A DNA stretch of 64,000 nt from Enoplosus armatus. Lineage: Eukaryota > Chordata > Actinopteri > Centrarchiformes > Enoplosidae. Under the pieces are notes generated by a model. That model was given only the letters and a program-made list of their open reading frames with translations. It was not told the origin of the DNA and did no database searches. A program made the position numbers and the translations under genes. The stretch lies in contig NC_092186.1 in assembly GCF_043641665.1 (NCBI RefSeq), forward strand, positions 13,892,001 through 13,956,000, in the 5' to 3' direction. Below, piece by piece: positions 27,701 through 40,450 of this stretch. Within the stretch, counting starts at the first letter, position 1; each line of letters starts with the position of its first letter.

Positions 27701-30700
27701 AACATGCATCATCTTTTCAAGCTCCTCTTGATCTGCTGCCTGTCTGAAGCTCTGATCTCTGTCACTTAGTTTCCATTTCTCTCCATCTTTCAAACCTCTC
27801 CCTCCTTCCTCGAACAGCTGTCATCTAGCGTGTGTGTGTGTGTGTGTGTGTGTCGAAAGGTAGGCGGTTGGGTGGAAGGCTACATTCTCACTTCTCAGTC
27901 TCAGCTTTCATAAATAGGGAAGCAAAATTCTGTTAGTTATGAGATTTAAATCCTCAACAACTGATGCTGATAACCATCTGTTAGTGAAACAAAAAACCCC
28001 CAAAAAGCAATAAAAAGCAATGCTAAAAGATTTATACATCTACCTCTAAAATGAGAAAGACAACTGTTAAAGAAACTTTCAAAATGAAGAGTTGTTAGAG
28101 AAAAATGCTACATCTGTTCAACATCTCTGTGCAACTGGGACTGGGAAGTATTTTGGTATTAAAGATGATGTGGAGCAAAAGCAGGTGCTTTGTTACATTT
28201 ATTTTCTCTGTATAATAAAAATACTGAAGTCAAAAAGTTAAACATATGTAGTAAAATTCCTTAACTTTTAAAAATAATCATTTGGCTAGATGTTTAGACC
28301 AAGAAAGTGGAGGTGAAAACATGAAGTCTGGTGTATATTGCATATTCTGTCTGTCACTCTCCTTTCACGTCACTGTCAAACAGAAGCTGCATAACTCGGC
28401 TTTATAACCATCTGCTGTGTTTGGTAGCCTGCAGCAAGAACACAAATGTTTTTTTTCTTTTCGTTGAAGCTGTGTGTTCAAAGAAAGTCTGAGAGAGTGA
28501 GAGTGATATAATCTTGTACAGTTGAACCAGTTAAACTCTTTCACCCAGTGTGGTTCACAAATAACAACACCAGCTGGGACCAGCAGTTAGTATAAATCAC
28601 TGTTTCCCAGTATATTGGATTTACTACCCAGTTCCCTCAGTTTGTGGGAAACACTGCCTCCTGCTGGTCAGTACAGGACAGAGATACAAGCATCTGCTCT
28701 GACAGCTGACTTTCATGAGGAAGTCTTGTGTTTTTATCCCAAGGTGGTTACATTATGCACGACTTTTCCAAGAATACATTCATGAAAGCTGGGCCTCACA
28801 CTAAGAACATATCTTTTTGTTTGATAACATTTGATGCACATCGCAGTCAAAAATGGCTTAAAAATCATCCATTTATTTATATTTAATTAGTGGACACTCT
28901 AAACAAGTACCGGCCATCTCAAGGTACCTCTTGTCACTACCAGTGACATAACTTGCACCAATATGGCTTCAGTAAGAACACGCATGTTTTTTGTTTTTTT
29001 TATACCATTTTTAAAATGAATGAGAACAAAAAGGTTACCTCTGTAGTTCGACAATCTCGTTACTGAGAGAGTCCAGCTCCTTGATGGCAGAGAAGTCAGC
29101 TGCCAGGTTAACCACGTTGTTCTGCAGAGGACGCGAGGCAGAGGATAAAAAGAGGATTAAACTCGATGATGAAACTTCCTATTCTCTAGGCTAACAACTA
29201 CCTCTAGTAACATAAGGAAGGAATAGACTGATTTTGTAACACTAGAGAGAATGGATTATAATAATTACTGATATGTGGATGAAAAATCCTGGGTTAAGGA
29301 TACTTAGGGCATAAGCGTAAGAGAAAAAAACTGTCATAGCACATAGAAATGAGCAGAGCTACACTGATGGCTTTAAACAAATTACACATGAAGTCACTGA
29401 AGGAGACACAAAACAGCAGGGATGGGAGGAAGGCTGACTCAAGGGTAATTACACTGGGAGGATACGAGTAATGGAGAGAAGCTCTGGGTCCAAGGGTTTT
29501 ATTCAACTATATCTACTGTGTTGGATTTCACTTCTTTTTCTAATGTTAAGAGAATGAAGACAGCAACAACCCAACTTCTCTTGTCCATTTTGAAAGATAC
29601 ATAAAGCAAAATTCAAGCCTTTGGTTTGCATCTACATACGTGGAGCCGTTGGTGCATCCCAAAATACTTAAAACAGCAACCCCTGCTCTTGTCAGCTTAC
29701 CTTTTAAGCATAACTATTTAGACAGCTAATGATGATGAACTTGGGGAGAAATAAAGACGTAAAATATTATTTAGTTTCAGTAACAGAAACACAAATTTTG
29801 AGAAAATTTGATAGACAAGGCGGAAAAACGACAAAGAGAGGAAGCCTGTTAAAAGTAATGAGATGCCCCCGAGTCAGTAAACTACCACACACTCACTCAG
29901 GATCATCCTGCTGCACATGCGAGGTGGACGAAATGTAAGAATGTAAAGAGCAGACACAGAGGAAACAGCATAAAACTGTTGCATGAGGAGGAAAAGAAAG
30001 ATACACAGCTGCATGCAAAATCCGAAACGCACAAAAACAGGAGAAAAAAGGAACAATGTAAGTCAAAATAATAAAACAAGAAACTTAATTTGACTTTTAT
30101 AAAAATATACAAATAATATCAGTTAGTTATGATAGCATATTTGATAATAATATATAAAACATAAACATACAGAGACAGGCAAAAAGCAAGATGTGAATGG
30201 TTAAAGTTTTGTTTTCTGCTTAAAAAGAAAAATAGTGCCAGATGTTTTCCTGTATAAATGTGAACAAACAATATCAGGCAGCAGCGTTCAAGACATACAG
30301 TAATTCATACAACTACTCAAATTATTGCACCTCACTATTATCATTCTGGTTTCAACTGTTATCACTACTACAGTACTGCTGGTCTGTTGTTCTAACACCA
30401 TCAGTCTCATTATTATAGATGCATTGGTTCTGAAGCAGGTTTTAATGACAAAAAAACGCAAATTTTCTGTGTCGTCAGGCACATCTTCATGTTGAACAGA
30501 GAAAAAAAAGGGGGTTCCAGATATAATTATAAGTCATAGACTTGAGCGCGCTGAGCGACTCACCTGTTTAATGTTTTGTCTGTCAGCTGGAGGGATCATC
30601 TCTGACGAGAGACTCTGCGGGGGGTCCAGGCCTTTAGTCAGCTTCTGATTGATCAGATGAAGTGCCAGGGCGAACTGCTCTCGGGTCAGTTTCCCGATGT

Positions 30701-33700
30701 CTCCAATGTCACAAAGCTCCCTGAAAACACAAACAGACATCAGTTACATAAGAGAGTAATGATTTACACCTCGGGCGATGGCTATTTTTGATAGCCTGAC
30801 TGATCATCATGTTCAATGGTTATGGAGGCCAACACACAGGACAGTCACAGCAGGACAGAAGCTAATCAACTGTGTGAAGATAAAAATCCATATGACGTGA
30901 TATTCTCCAGGTCATATGCGTCAGCAAACACTGCGGAGCTATGAAAACTGCTCTTATTTTTCCAGCACCAATATCACCCAGGACTGAGCAATTACAGCTT
31001 AAATGACAATCATTATTAGTTCACTCCATATATTGTCATTGGATTAATAATCACAGGCATTATATTTCAGGGACAACATTGTTTTCTCGTTTCATCCTTT
31101 ATCAACATTGACTATGTTCAACTGCAGACCTTAAATTCATAACAGCATGTGATCTAACACAATTTGTGCAGCCTAATGCCAACAAAATGTACTCTGGAAA
31201 CTGTGATATTCATCAAATATGTAACATATATATAACATTACTGCTGTTTTTCCCTTCTATTCTGTACCTATGACATCTATTGCATGTCTTTCTGTCCTTT
31301 TGTCCCTCAATAAAAGTTGTTTTTATCCTCTAAGGGTAGAGGGTGTTGTATGCTGTGTAGATTGTAAAACGCTTTGAGGCAAGATTTGTAATTTTTGGCA
31401 AATATAAATATAAATTGACTTCACTTACTAATTGAAGACCAATTTTATAAAGACCAAGTGAAAAGGTTTCACATCAGTTAACAAAAATAGCTACAAGGTG
31501 TGAGTGTGTGTGTGTTGTATAGAAATAGCCCTATGCGCTGGTGGAGTTTTGCTGTTCCTACTTACCAGATACGTGCGAGTGTGCCAGAGGGCAGTCCAGT
31601 CTTGAGGAAGATATCTCTGACTTCAGGTCCAGACACAAGGCCGTCCATGTCACCGTCTGTCTTGTTGAACAGCTCATCATATTTTGCTTTGTCTGCTGGC
31701 GACACCACCCACTGCACAGGCAACAAAACAAACTTTTAACTATCAGAATCAGAAATACTTTATTCATCCCCGGGGGGGAATTATACAGTACTGGTTGTAC
31801 AATCTACGCAGATGACAAGACACCAACTCAATACTTTACTTACCTTCACGCTCCGTCTTGTCTTGTTCTTTTGAAAAACACACTGGCCTATCCAGTTTGA
31901 AATCATTTTAAATATTTGTTGTTGCAGCTATATAGTAGTAAAATGAAACATCCAAAAGCTTTTCAAAAAGGTACTGCATGCACAGGGTCCAGTACTCACA
32001 GGGGCAGCTGCTGGTGTTGGGACAGGAGCTGGGGTGGGTTTAGGGGGGTGGGGCATGGTCTTAGAGCCAGTGTGGGAGGAGCGACTTTCTTTGACTGAGG
32101 GGGGCGAGGGTAACAGGGGCATCACGGGAGGCACCGAGGGTTTTTTCCTCTTGGAGGGTGGAACCAGGGGAGGTGGTAGGGACATGGGAACAGGCTCCCC
32201 CTCCAGAGCTCTGTACACCAGATACATGGCCTGGGAGAGGGCAACAAAAATCAATGATAAAAGGCAATTACCAATAAACCATCCTGCAGTTATTCAGTCT
32301 TCACACTTCTTCCACATGTCTGGAAATTGTTCCATTCAGGGCTACAGAAAAGATTTTCACAACCTGTAACAGCTTCCAAGATTGTACACACACGTATACA
32401 CACAAACAAAAGATTGAGCGTAGAAATCTTTTCCTAGAACAAAAATATTCAGATGAAGACTAGGGAAAACACCTTTTTGAAAACAAGTGCTAGAAAACCT
32501 TTGATATGATTTAGATGCCTGGAAGATCAATGTTGTAATATATTGAGGGAAACAGTACAGAGTTGAATATATCAATTCAAAAACAGTACAAACTGAAACT
32601 AACTGCAGACTGTAACCGTAACCTATGTGGTTTCTTTCTATCTGTGACATTAACTAATTTCTTACCACAGAAAATTCATCTCTGTCCAACATGCCGTCTC
32701 TGTCAAGGTCACTGAGCTCCCACACCTTCAATACACACAGACATTATTATCAAGCATGCATCATTACAAAACTATATAATACAGAATAACATGTGTCCCT
32801 GAAAGCCCTGACTCACTACCGATTCTCACTTCCTCGCTGATTTCATTTTCTACCCAACTGATTTTTGATTTCACTTCCTTTTTTAAAAAAAAAAAAAAAA
32901 AACTTTCTGTATTGTGTGGTTTCATTTGTTATCATTTAGACTGTTGCATATGAAAAACATCACTTTTTGGTTTTGGGATGTTTTAATGAGCTAGTTGGGT
33001 TTCTGAAAGCCACCTGCGCAACTATTCACTTCTTCTTATTTTTAAAAGCATAGAATTTCTCTCTTTAGTTTATTTTTAATCACTCTGTCAATAGGTGAAA
33101 CTAAAGTGTCATTGTACCCTGCCGAGGATGTCCACTGGCAGTTTGGAGTTGAGCAGGACAGGCTTGACCTTGTCTCCTGTTAGAATCCCTCCTACTGGAC
33201 CCAGACTGTCAAAGATGGAGTCAAACTTCATCTTCTCCTCAGGCTGGGGATAAAAAACAAAAACACATGTCCACTTATTACAGGCCGAGGATTCAAACTT
33301 AATTTAGTCCTGATGCAGCTACTGTAAAAAAAAATCTAATAAAAGACATGAAAGGCTATGTTTTACAGTAACATGTTTCCAGAAAGTTCAACAAGCAACA
33401 GAGAAATTCAGACCCATCAGCTGTGTAAATAAATCATTATAACTGTTACTGTTGTGGCTGTCAAGCAATACATTTGCCTTTAAATAGTGCCTTTTATAGG
33501 AACTACTAGTCAATGTTTATGAACAAATTGTACTGACATTGTTCGGCTGTAAATGTCTGTCATATTTGAGCTGACATGATTTCACATTTTACAGGAACAC
33601 AACATAAAAGATCTGACTCTGTGATGGATATATACTATATTCAAGGAATCACTTTTTTCTCTTATGAGGAAGACAAAGACATCAAGGCAAATTACAAATA

Positions 33701-36700
33701 AACATAGATCACTATGTTACATTAAGACAGAAAGATAAAAAGTGCCTCACCTTGACGACCCAGGGAATGTCAACAGCCACTCCTCCTGCTAACAGCGGGC
33801 TGCTTGTGTCATGCTGGAGACAAACACAAAACTCCATCAGTTATTCTTATTCTCATCTAAAAAACTGTACAATGTATAATATAAAACATATAAAATACAA
33901 TAATGTGTCTAACTGCTATGGCAGTAAAATTATACTAACACCTCTGATTATACAGTATATCTAGGTGTAACTTAACGGACAGAGCCTGATTTGGAGTTCA
34001 CAGTAGCAGACTTACGAATTTGGGAGGAGGAACAGCCACATTGAGGCTCTTGAGCGCCACATCCAGGCCATTTTGAGCACAGGCCACCAACCGCAACGCT
34101 ATGAAGAATTGCTGAGAGGAACAGAGGTACAGTATGTGACATAAATCCAGCGATCATTTGCACTTGATGCACATAACACAAACAAATCCATTATGGTGTG
34201 GCTCTGCACTGCATTTATACCTGCTTGTTAAGAGAACCTTTACGTTCTGAGTCTGCCAAATCCCAGATCTATGGAGACACACACAGTTTACACATTTGTT
34301 ACCATCAACATAACCAGCAAAGACAACAGGTAAGTATAATGCTGCACTGATCTGAGTCTTTTGCTCACCTTCCCCAGGACCAAGTCAGCCAAGCCCGACC
34401 TCTTCAGGAACAGAGCTGCATCAGCCGCTGCCACCCGCCCACTGCCAGTCGGGTCAACCTACACACATACAACCAACACACAATATCATTAGAGCTTATA
34501 CCATCTCAGAAACATCAGTAACACATCTGTACTGCTAAGAAAGACACTGCATTTCTTATTAGCCAATAGCTTTAGACCACAGCACTGGAGAAAAGCTGTG
34601 AGTGCATTCTTAGCAGTAAGAGAGAAGCAAATAAAGAACAAATGAAAACTGTGAGAATTGCCCTGTAGGATAGCGGAGTCTCTGGGTTATTAACAGTATT
34701 GATCTAAGTGACTCGAAGCTATTTTCTCAGCAGTCTATTAGCTTGATATTGGATCTGGTCGTATTCTTTCATGGAGACTCAAAGCGAGCTCCCCTGACAT
34801 GTTGGGCAAAGGGAAACATTATTAATTCATAGAGATATTTCCTTTACTGGACACAGAAACAGGAACTGAGAGAAGAGAGATCACTGCTCACTGCAACATT
34901 ACAGTTTATGGAAGCAGCTAAAGCGAGTTTAGAGTCTAAAGGTTCAGAGCACTCAAATTACAAAAAACATATTTTCTCAATATAAGTATTTCTCTCTTTT
35001 TTTTGTACTTCAAACATCTCTGATCCAGAGCAATTTACAGCACAATGCAGTCAACAATAGTAATGGGCTCATTACTTAATAATATACTGTACACACATTT
35101 TAACCAATGTGAAAGACATACTATCTTATAAAGGACACCATGGCCTAATCTGAATAAACCATATTTGTAGGAAAATATATTTGCATACCTGCCGATAGTA
35201 TTTGTCATAGATGGGATTTCCACTGGAGAGCTGTTAAGAAAAAAAAAAAAACACATTTCACCACATTTATAAGCACCTTTTAAAACTGTAACAACCCCAC
35301 TTGTGTCCGCTCATATGGCCTCTTTTAGGTTTATGCATGAAATTGATCAAATCCCTAAAATAATTACCTTTAAAATAATCTTACAGAGAATAAACCAATA
35401 CTTTAAAATGTTTTCTCAATTCTGCACTTTCAGTTTACAAACTCAAATGATCAACAAGTGTTTGCTGGCTACAGTGAGTGTGTCATCCACTGAGCCAAGG
35501 CAGCTGTCAACAAAAACAAAAGACAGATCCACTACAGATGGAGGATGTAGACACACAGACTATAACCAATATGTTAAAATTCTGCTTTATTTTTCATCAT
35601 CACGCCCATTGACACTTCTGTCACTGAAACAGCTTAATTATTTGTCAAAGGACCAAAACATCTGCCGAGAAAAATTAAACACAGTGACTTTGATCACTGC
35701 CAAGACAAAAGGAACAAATGCAACATTTAATTTAGTTCACTGTGTTTTACTATGAAAGAAGACACAGTAGTCTAGTTTTTTCCCGCAACATATACAGTTT
35801 AAGACAGCTAACATACAGGTAGGATACAACGATACAACTCCAGACATGACAGTAAAACACAGATGCAATTAATAATTTTCGGTATTATTTTTTCAATTAT
35901 CTGCAAAACCCAGATACATTCAAGTTACAGTAATACAATGCAGAGAAAAGCAGTAAATAGTCCCAATAGCTAAGGTGGCACCAGTAAATGTTTGGCATTT
36001 TTGCTTGATAAATGACTTGATTGACTAAATTAAATCGATTATCAAAGTTGTCTGCAATTCATTTTCTCAATTAACTAAATGTCTGCACTAGCTAGATAAT
36101 TCCAGTAATTATTATTTGAGAGGCATTGCTATGATGTGCTTCCTGGCAAAGATGTGCAAAGATTTTCTACAGAAACACAGTATGTGTCTTACACCATACA
36201 GTAAACCTCTATGAGTCACAATGATACAGAAGGTTTCTGCTGAATTGCACGCAGAGAGGGTGATGACTTGTGAGCGTCCTGACTTAAGGATATAGGCTAC
36301 ACTTCCCAAGGCTACTGATGGTCAGCTTTAGACAGTTACAGCAGGGCGTCACTCCACAGACAACAGCTAATTTGGCCCTCTGTCATATCCTCCCTAAACA
36401 CCCCCCTTTCCTCTGTTAATACGATTGTCCGCTGCTGGGCTGAACAGGAAAAGAATCAGCATTTCCTTCTCCATATAGCTGAAACTGACAATTGGTTGCG
36501 CTTTTAAATCAACAGGTGCAGCGACGGAGGAAAGGAGTGGACAGTAATTATCTGTGATTCAACTAGGGAGTGGCTGGCTATTCAACCACTGAGTAAAGCT
36601 GTCTTAATGTTCCTCAACAGAGAAACAAACATGCAGCAAACATCATTACATGATGTAAAACAAAACCAAGAGTACAGCAAAGATCTGTGAGGATGTTAGT

Positions 36701-38280
36701 CTTGTTGCAGACTTGCACACACAGCTCAGACGCAGAGGAAGACTCAGAAAAACACAGCCAGCGATCAGCATAGTTATCTGTCAGCTTTGTCAACGGCCAA
36801 TTTACACCAAGATAACTGTTCACACACACTTATCTTTCTCTGGCCAATGCAACTTTTTTTCTGCGACACACAATAGTGTGCCTGGAACTGTTGGCGGCTG
36901 TAACACTGTGGTCATTGTACTGGTGACTCTTTAATTGAGCATTGAAAAAACATCCCTCAATCATTCCCCAGCGAGCCCATACAAAACTGCAGCAGATAGC
37001 AACATACATTACAGTGCATGAGTTGACAGGCCAGTCTAGTTTGTTCTAGAAATGTCAACTCCCTAATTCACCCATGGCAATAAAACACATTAATGTCACG
37101 AGCAACCTCCAACAGTAGGTCAGTGTGAGGATTATCAGGTGGTACAGCTGACAGACACTCTTAAAACAAGCATTGCTACCTGGCAGACCAATGAAGCCTC
37201 ACAACACAGAGATATTATCAACACATGTTTTTGAACTCATCTGAGGGATAATGATGGTGGCGGACAGCTCCTGTCTGTTGTTAGAGGCAACAGTGGCTCA
37301 GGTAACAAGTGACTGTGGGACTGTAGCCCACTTGTTAGACCTGGCTGTTACTTGCTAAATAACTTATTTACTGTGCAAACAAACACATTTCCACACAAAT
37401 TGCAGTATTTAGTTAACCTTAAGCTAGCAGCAGACTGACATTTTGTGACAGCAGTGCTGGCTAGCGGCTACGCAAATTCACTTCCTCTTAATGGTTGCAA
37501 AACAACTGACTACACTATTTTGAGTTTTTATGTTAACATTATGGACACAAAACAACCGCAGCAGCTAACAAGCTAACAGTTGACGTTATCCTCTTCAGAA
37601 AAGGTCACAGGGAAAAACACTAACCCAGTCAGTGAAGCATGTTTACTTCTAATAATAGCAATAAACAGGTTGGTTATTCAGTGTAACCATACAGCAGGCT
37701 ACATAAGCAGCAAGGAAACTCCCAACGTAGGCTATAACGTACACTGTCTGTATGTTGCTTGATTTTTAGCGGAGAACAACGTTAGCAGAGGCTCTACGAG
37801 CAACAATATGACAGTAAAGCCACAACAGAGTCACACATGAGTGAGCCTCGTATTAACATCTCTTTGGCCAGGACCAACGAGCCTGCAGCAAAACGAGGCG
37901 GTGCAAAACATGATTATATACACTCCCGGCCGAAACGAAGCCAAGTAACGTTATATGGTTTATCTCAAGTTTGATAAAGCGACTCTAAAACAGCCCAACA
38001 CTGCACACAAACTAGCTGTTAGCTTGCAGGCTAGCTAGCTAGCTACGCCCTTACGCAGTCCCCAAAGAGATTAGGCAGAAACTTTTCCCAGTCACAGCAG
38101 GACTAAACTTCCAAAAAGAGAGACGAGGACCGAGGTATGCTCGCCTTTCTGCCTGCCCAGTTTCACAAACACAATTGTAATGTCTCCGAGCAGAACGGAC
38201 AGAGGCCATGAGACGTTTGCTGTCGTTAGATTTGAGTTGTAAGACAGTGTTACCTGAGTAAGAGACAGAGTGGCAGCCAT
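15750..38280 (-). CDS. eps15: Epidermal growth factor receptor substrate 15 (EPS15), complete
   Basis: Endocytic adaptor of clathrin-coated pits. Twenty-five coding exons close in frame to 1111 aa: 38254-38280, 35189-35230, 34369-34458, 34221-34268, 34016-34111, 33751-33813, 33118-33243, 32666-32725, 32000-32230, 31566-31711, 30564-30720, 29039-29121, 26031-26103, 24439-24600, 24110-24307, 23582-23998, 23075-23155, 22739-22907, 22529-22573, 21965-22362, 21149-21218, 20928-20998, 20481-20616, 20077-20282, 15750-15890. Three EH domains (about 10-103, 122-215, 264-350) bind NPF partners. A coiled coil (about 370-560) mediates oligomerisation. About 17 DPF motifs (600-1050) bind AP-2. [14 protein letters not shown] (about 980) resembles the Crk SH3 site. 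Two ubiquitin-interacting motifs end the protein ([32 protein letters not shown]). The C-terminal motifs and neighbours favour EPS15 over EPS15L1. Human EPS15 has about 896 aa; the extra length is in the EH2-EH3 linker, an acidic segment and the DPF region. The acceptor of the last exon could lie 3 nt earlier. Confidence 0.93.
16500..16640 (+). repeat. Degenerate dispersed teleost repeat
   Basis: It reads GGGAATGACTTGCAACCAAGC and ends CTTAGCCCCTAGGCCACTGTG. This resembles a diverged copy of a common teleost repeat whose 3' part reads like TACCACTAAGCCACCG. The class is not certain. Confidence 0.5.
18490..18540. repeat. (GGAT)n-like tandem repeat
   Basis: Imperfect tandem GGAT/GGATGA units. 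Confidence 0.85.
18718..18743. repeat. (ATA)n microsatellite
   Basis: About eight ATA/TAA units. Confidence 0.95.
26104..29038. other. Intron of eps15
   Basis: This 2.9 kb intron lies between the coiled-coil exons at 29039-29121 and 26031-26103. It has a GT microsatellite at 27831-27853. The plus-strand open frame at 27308-27769 is low-complexity and has no recognisable protein signature. Confidence 0.75.
27831..27853. repeat. (GT)n microsatellite
   Basis: About 11 GT units inside an eps15 intron. Confidence 0.95.
31255..31430 (+). repeat. Dispersed teleost repeat, second copy
   Basis: Diverged copy of the repeat at 4015-4231. Shared blocks include GACATCTATTGCATGTCT, AGATTGTAAAACGCTTTGAG and the ATATAAATTGACTTCACTT end. 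It lies in the eps15 intron between the EH3 exons. Confidence 0.7.
31738..31800 (+). repeat. Dispersed repeat with TACTTTATT-ATCCCC core (intronic copy)
   Basis: It contains CAGAAATACTTTATTCATCC, a G run and AATTATACAGTA. The same core occurs at 51400-51450 in the gas5 last exon. On the minus strand it carries AATAAA about 50 nt upstream of the eps15 exon ending at 31711. Confidence 0.75.
35231..38253. other. First intron of eps15
   Basis: This 3.0 kb intron separates the nine-codon first coding exon from the EH1 exons. It holds a dispersed repeat (35870-36095). No other exon is supported. Confidence 0.75.
35870..36095 (+). repeat. Dispersed teleost repeat (same family as 8265-8395)
   Basis: It has AGAGAAAAGCAGTAAATAGTC, then GTTTGGCATTTTTGCTTGAT, then AAATCGATTATCAAAGTTGT, in the same order as the copy at 8265-8395. 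Confidence 0.65.
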
Positions 38281-40450
38281 AGTGTTTCTGTTTCCCACTG
38301 CTTTCATGCTGCGCTGCTGCCAGACACAGACAGAGGCCGCTGAAAAACCTGGCACTGGACTCCCCGACAGGAATCTATTAAAACCTAAGACTGGATTGCA
38401 GACTTCAATCATGTAAACTATCATCTGTCATCCAGTCAGCCAAAACAAACCATATGCCAAAAAATATATATATATAACATTATAGAGCAGAGATGGAAGA
38501 AGTACTTTACTTTACTTTACTGAAGTAATAGAAGCAATAGAAGGATTTCAGAAATACCGAGGTCATGAGCCCAGCCACCCATTTTCTATAATTTATAGTA
38601 AAGTATTAAGTTAAGTGTTTTTCACTTTGTATGTAGCAGTTTGTTTAATTTTTGCAAATGTTATTTAACAACATGACCATCTAAATTCTGTTTGAAACAG
38701 CTCCACACTACCAGAAATAAAATATCAATCATGAATCCTTTATCTGTCCATTGGCCTAAAAGTTGTCAAATTTGGTTTCAACATAATTAGTCTAAAAATA
38801 ATGGATTCAGTTTAAAACCCCCAAAGCCCAAGAAAAAATACTGAGGACATGACCTGTTGTGAATGACAACAATGGCCCTGACAACAATGTAAAAATACTG
38901 CTTTCAAAATCTTATTTAAATAGAAATAAATAAGTATTCTAAAAGGCCCTTTTCACAATATTTCCTGTTATTGTTGTTACTACCATTAGGTGGAGCTAAT
39001 GTTAACTAATTCATATGCTGGTGGATTGTTTCATCCATACACGATTTAATCAGATCATGTGTTTTTTATGTGAAATCTGAATCTGAAATGTTGCGTAGTA
39101 GAGGTATGAAGCAGCATAAAATGAAAATACATAAGTGCGAGTACTAAGTAAATATACTTGGTTACTTTTCCACCGCCAAATAACAACCAGTCTAATGAAC
39201 AAGAATACAAATAATGCCACTAAAAAACGAATTAAAATGGCCTACAGGCCTGTGCTATTCATGTAAAGGCAGGCTCTAAAAATGAAAAGTCACTTTAACT
39301 ATAACAAAACAAAACTAAGGAAGACTTCTGCTCATTTTCCTCTGGTTGTTTTATTGGACAGAGCACCTGTCTTTGTTTGTTTTGTTTTTTTTACACAGCA
39401 ACATGAAAATCTTCCCACTTCAATTACTACCATTAGTACAAAATGTGTCTTTTACAAAAAATCTCTCAGACTGTTTGGGACAGGGTGTTGGGGTACAGCA
39501 GTGCAGAGATATTAGCATCAGAAATGAGGAAACTGGTTGTGTACACCAACTACGAGTAAATCTAAAGTGAACGCGTACCAAATGAACGGAAGCTTTCCTG
39601 CTACTGGAGTGCTCCTAATGTACATCTGAGTTTGAGCACAGTTTATTTAGACACACGAGACTACTGTATGTGCACTGAAGTGAAAAAGTGTTAACTATAC
39701 AGTACAAAACTATGCAAGGGATTTCACCTTAAAGCACCCCGTATTACCACCCTATGGACAACGGCTTTTTTGAACAGGTTGTTGAATATATATATAGTGT
39801 CAGTCCTGATGCACTCTTGTCCCCATGCCATCAACCCTTGTTTGAATCAGAGAAATAAGAGCAGGCAAGATACCCTGCATAAAGATGTCTAACCCTGCCG
39901 AATCCTTTGAGATTGACGTAGCTTTTAAAAGGGGGGCCGTGAGGGGGATCTCTGAGTGACATGACTGACTGCAAACGTGACGCAGATTAATAAGACAAAC
40001 AAAACACATGAGGTAAACAAAACATTTTCATGGTATCGTCCACATACCAAACATAGCGGTTCATGTCACAACAACATTATACTTCATAAGAATCCAGATT
40101 TCTGCAGAACACAAATGACAATTTATATATTTCTGTTGGGTATAAAATGCAAAACCATTTTGTTTTATGATTTCCTGTCTTGACATTCGTTATGACATCT
40201 TCATTTTTTCTATCACTATTCCTCCTTTAATAATAATAATAACAACAATAGCACATGGAAACAGGAAACGGAACAATAATTGCCCTTTTTCACCAACTCC
40301 CTTGCTTTGTAAACAAACAAACAAATGAAAAACCCCATCCCACCCAACCCCCACCCCAGGGTGTCAGTCATGAGGGTCTATCATATCAGTCTCCAGCCTT
40401 GTTCCAATGGCTCATTGACACAGACAGTCAGGTTATTTTCTGCATGGAGT
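38281..40450. other. Interval between calreticulin and eps15
   Basis: It should hold the eps15 promoter and 5' UTR just above 38280 and the calreticulin 3' UTR just below 40451. An ATG in frame with the eps15 start lies at 38305-38307. Possible fragments of the hAT-type MITE lie at about 38487-38530 and 39090-39178. AATAAA sequences on the minus strand occur near 39640 and 39350. I see no other gene. Confidence 0.5.
38487..39178 (+). repeat. Possible decayed hAT MITE remnants
   Basis: The left part reads AGAGATGGAAGAAGTACTTTA and the right part GGTTACTTTTCCACCGCCA, like the two ends of the MITE family at 12891-13266. The middle is not recognisable, so this could be two unrelated fragments. 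Confidence 0.4.

Noticed and set aside
27308..27769. 153-codon plus-strand open frame in an eps15 intron
   Set aside because: Low-complexity Leu/Ile/Ser-rich translation of AT-rich DNA; no homology or transposon signature.
15750..38280. EPS15L1 instead of EPS15
   Set aside because: The C-terminal UIMs, the [15 protein letters not shown] block, the PPALPPK site and the neighbouring genes all fit EPS15; only the EH2-EH3 linker is L1-like.
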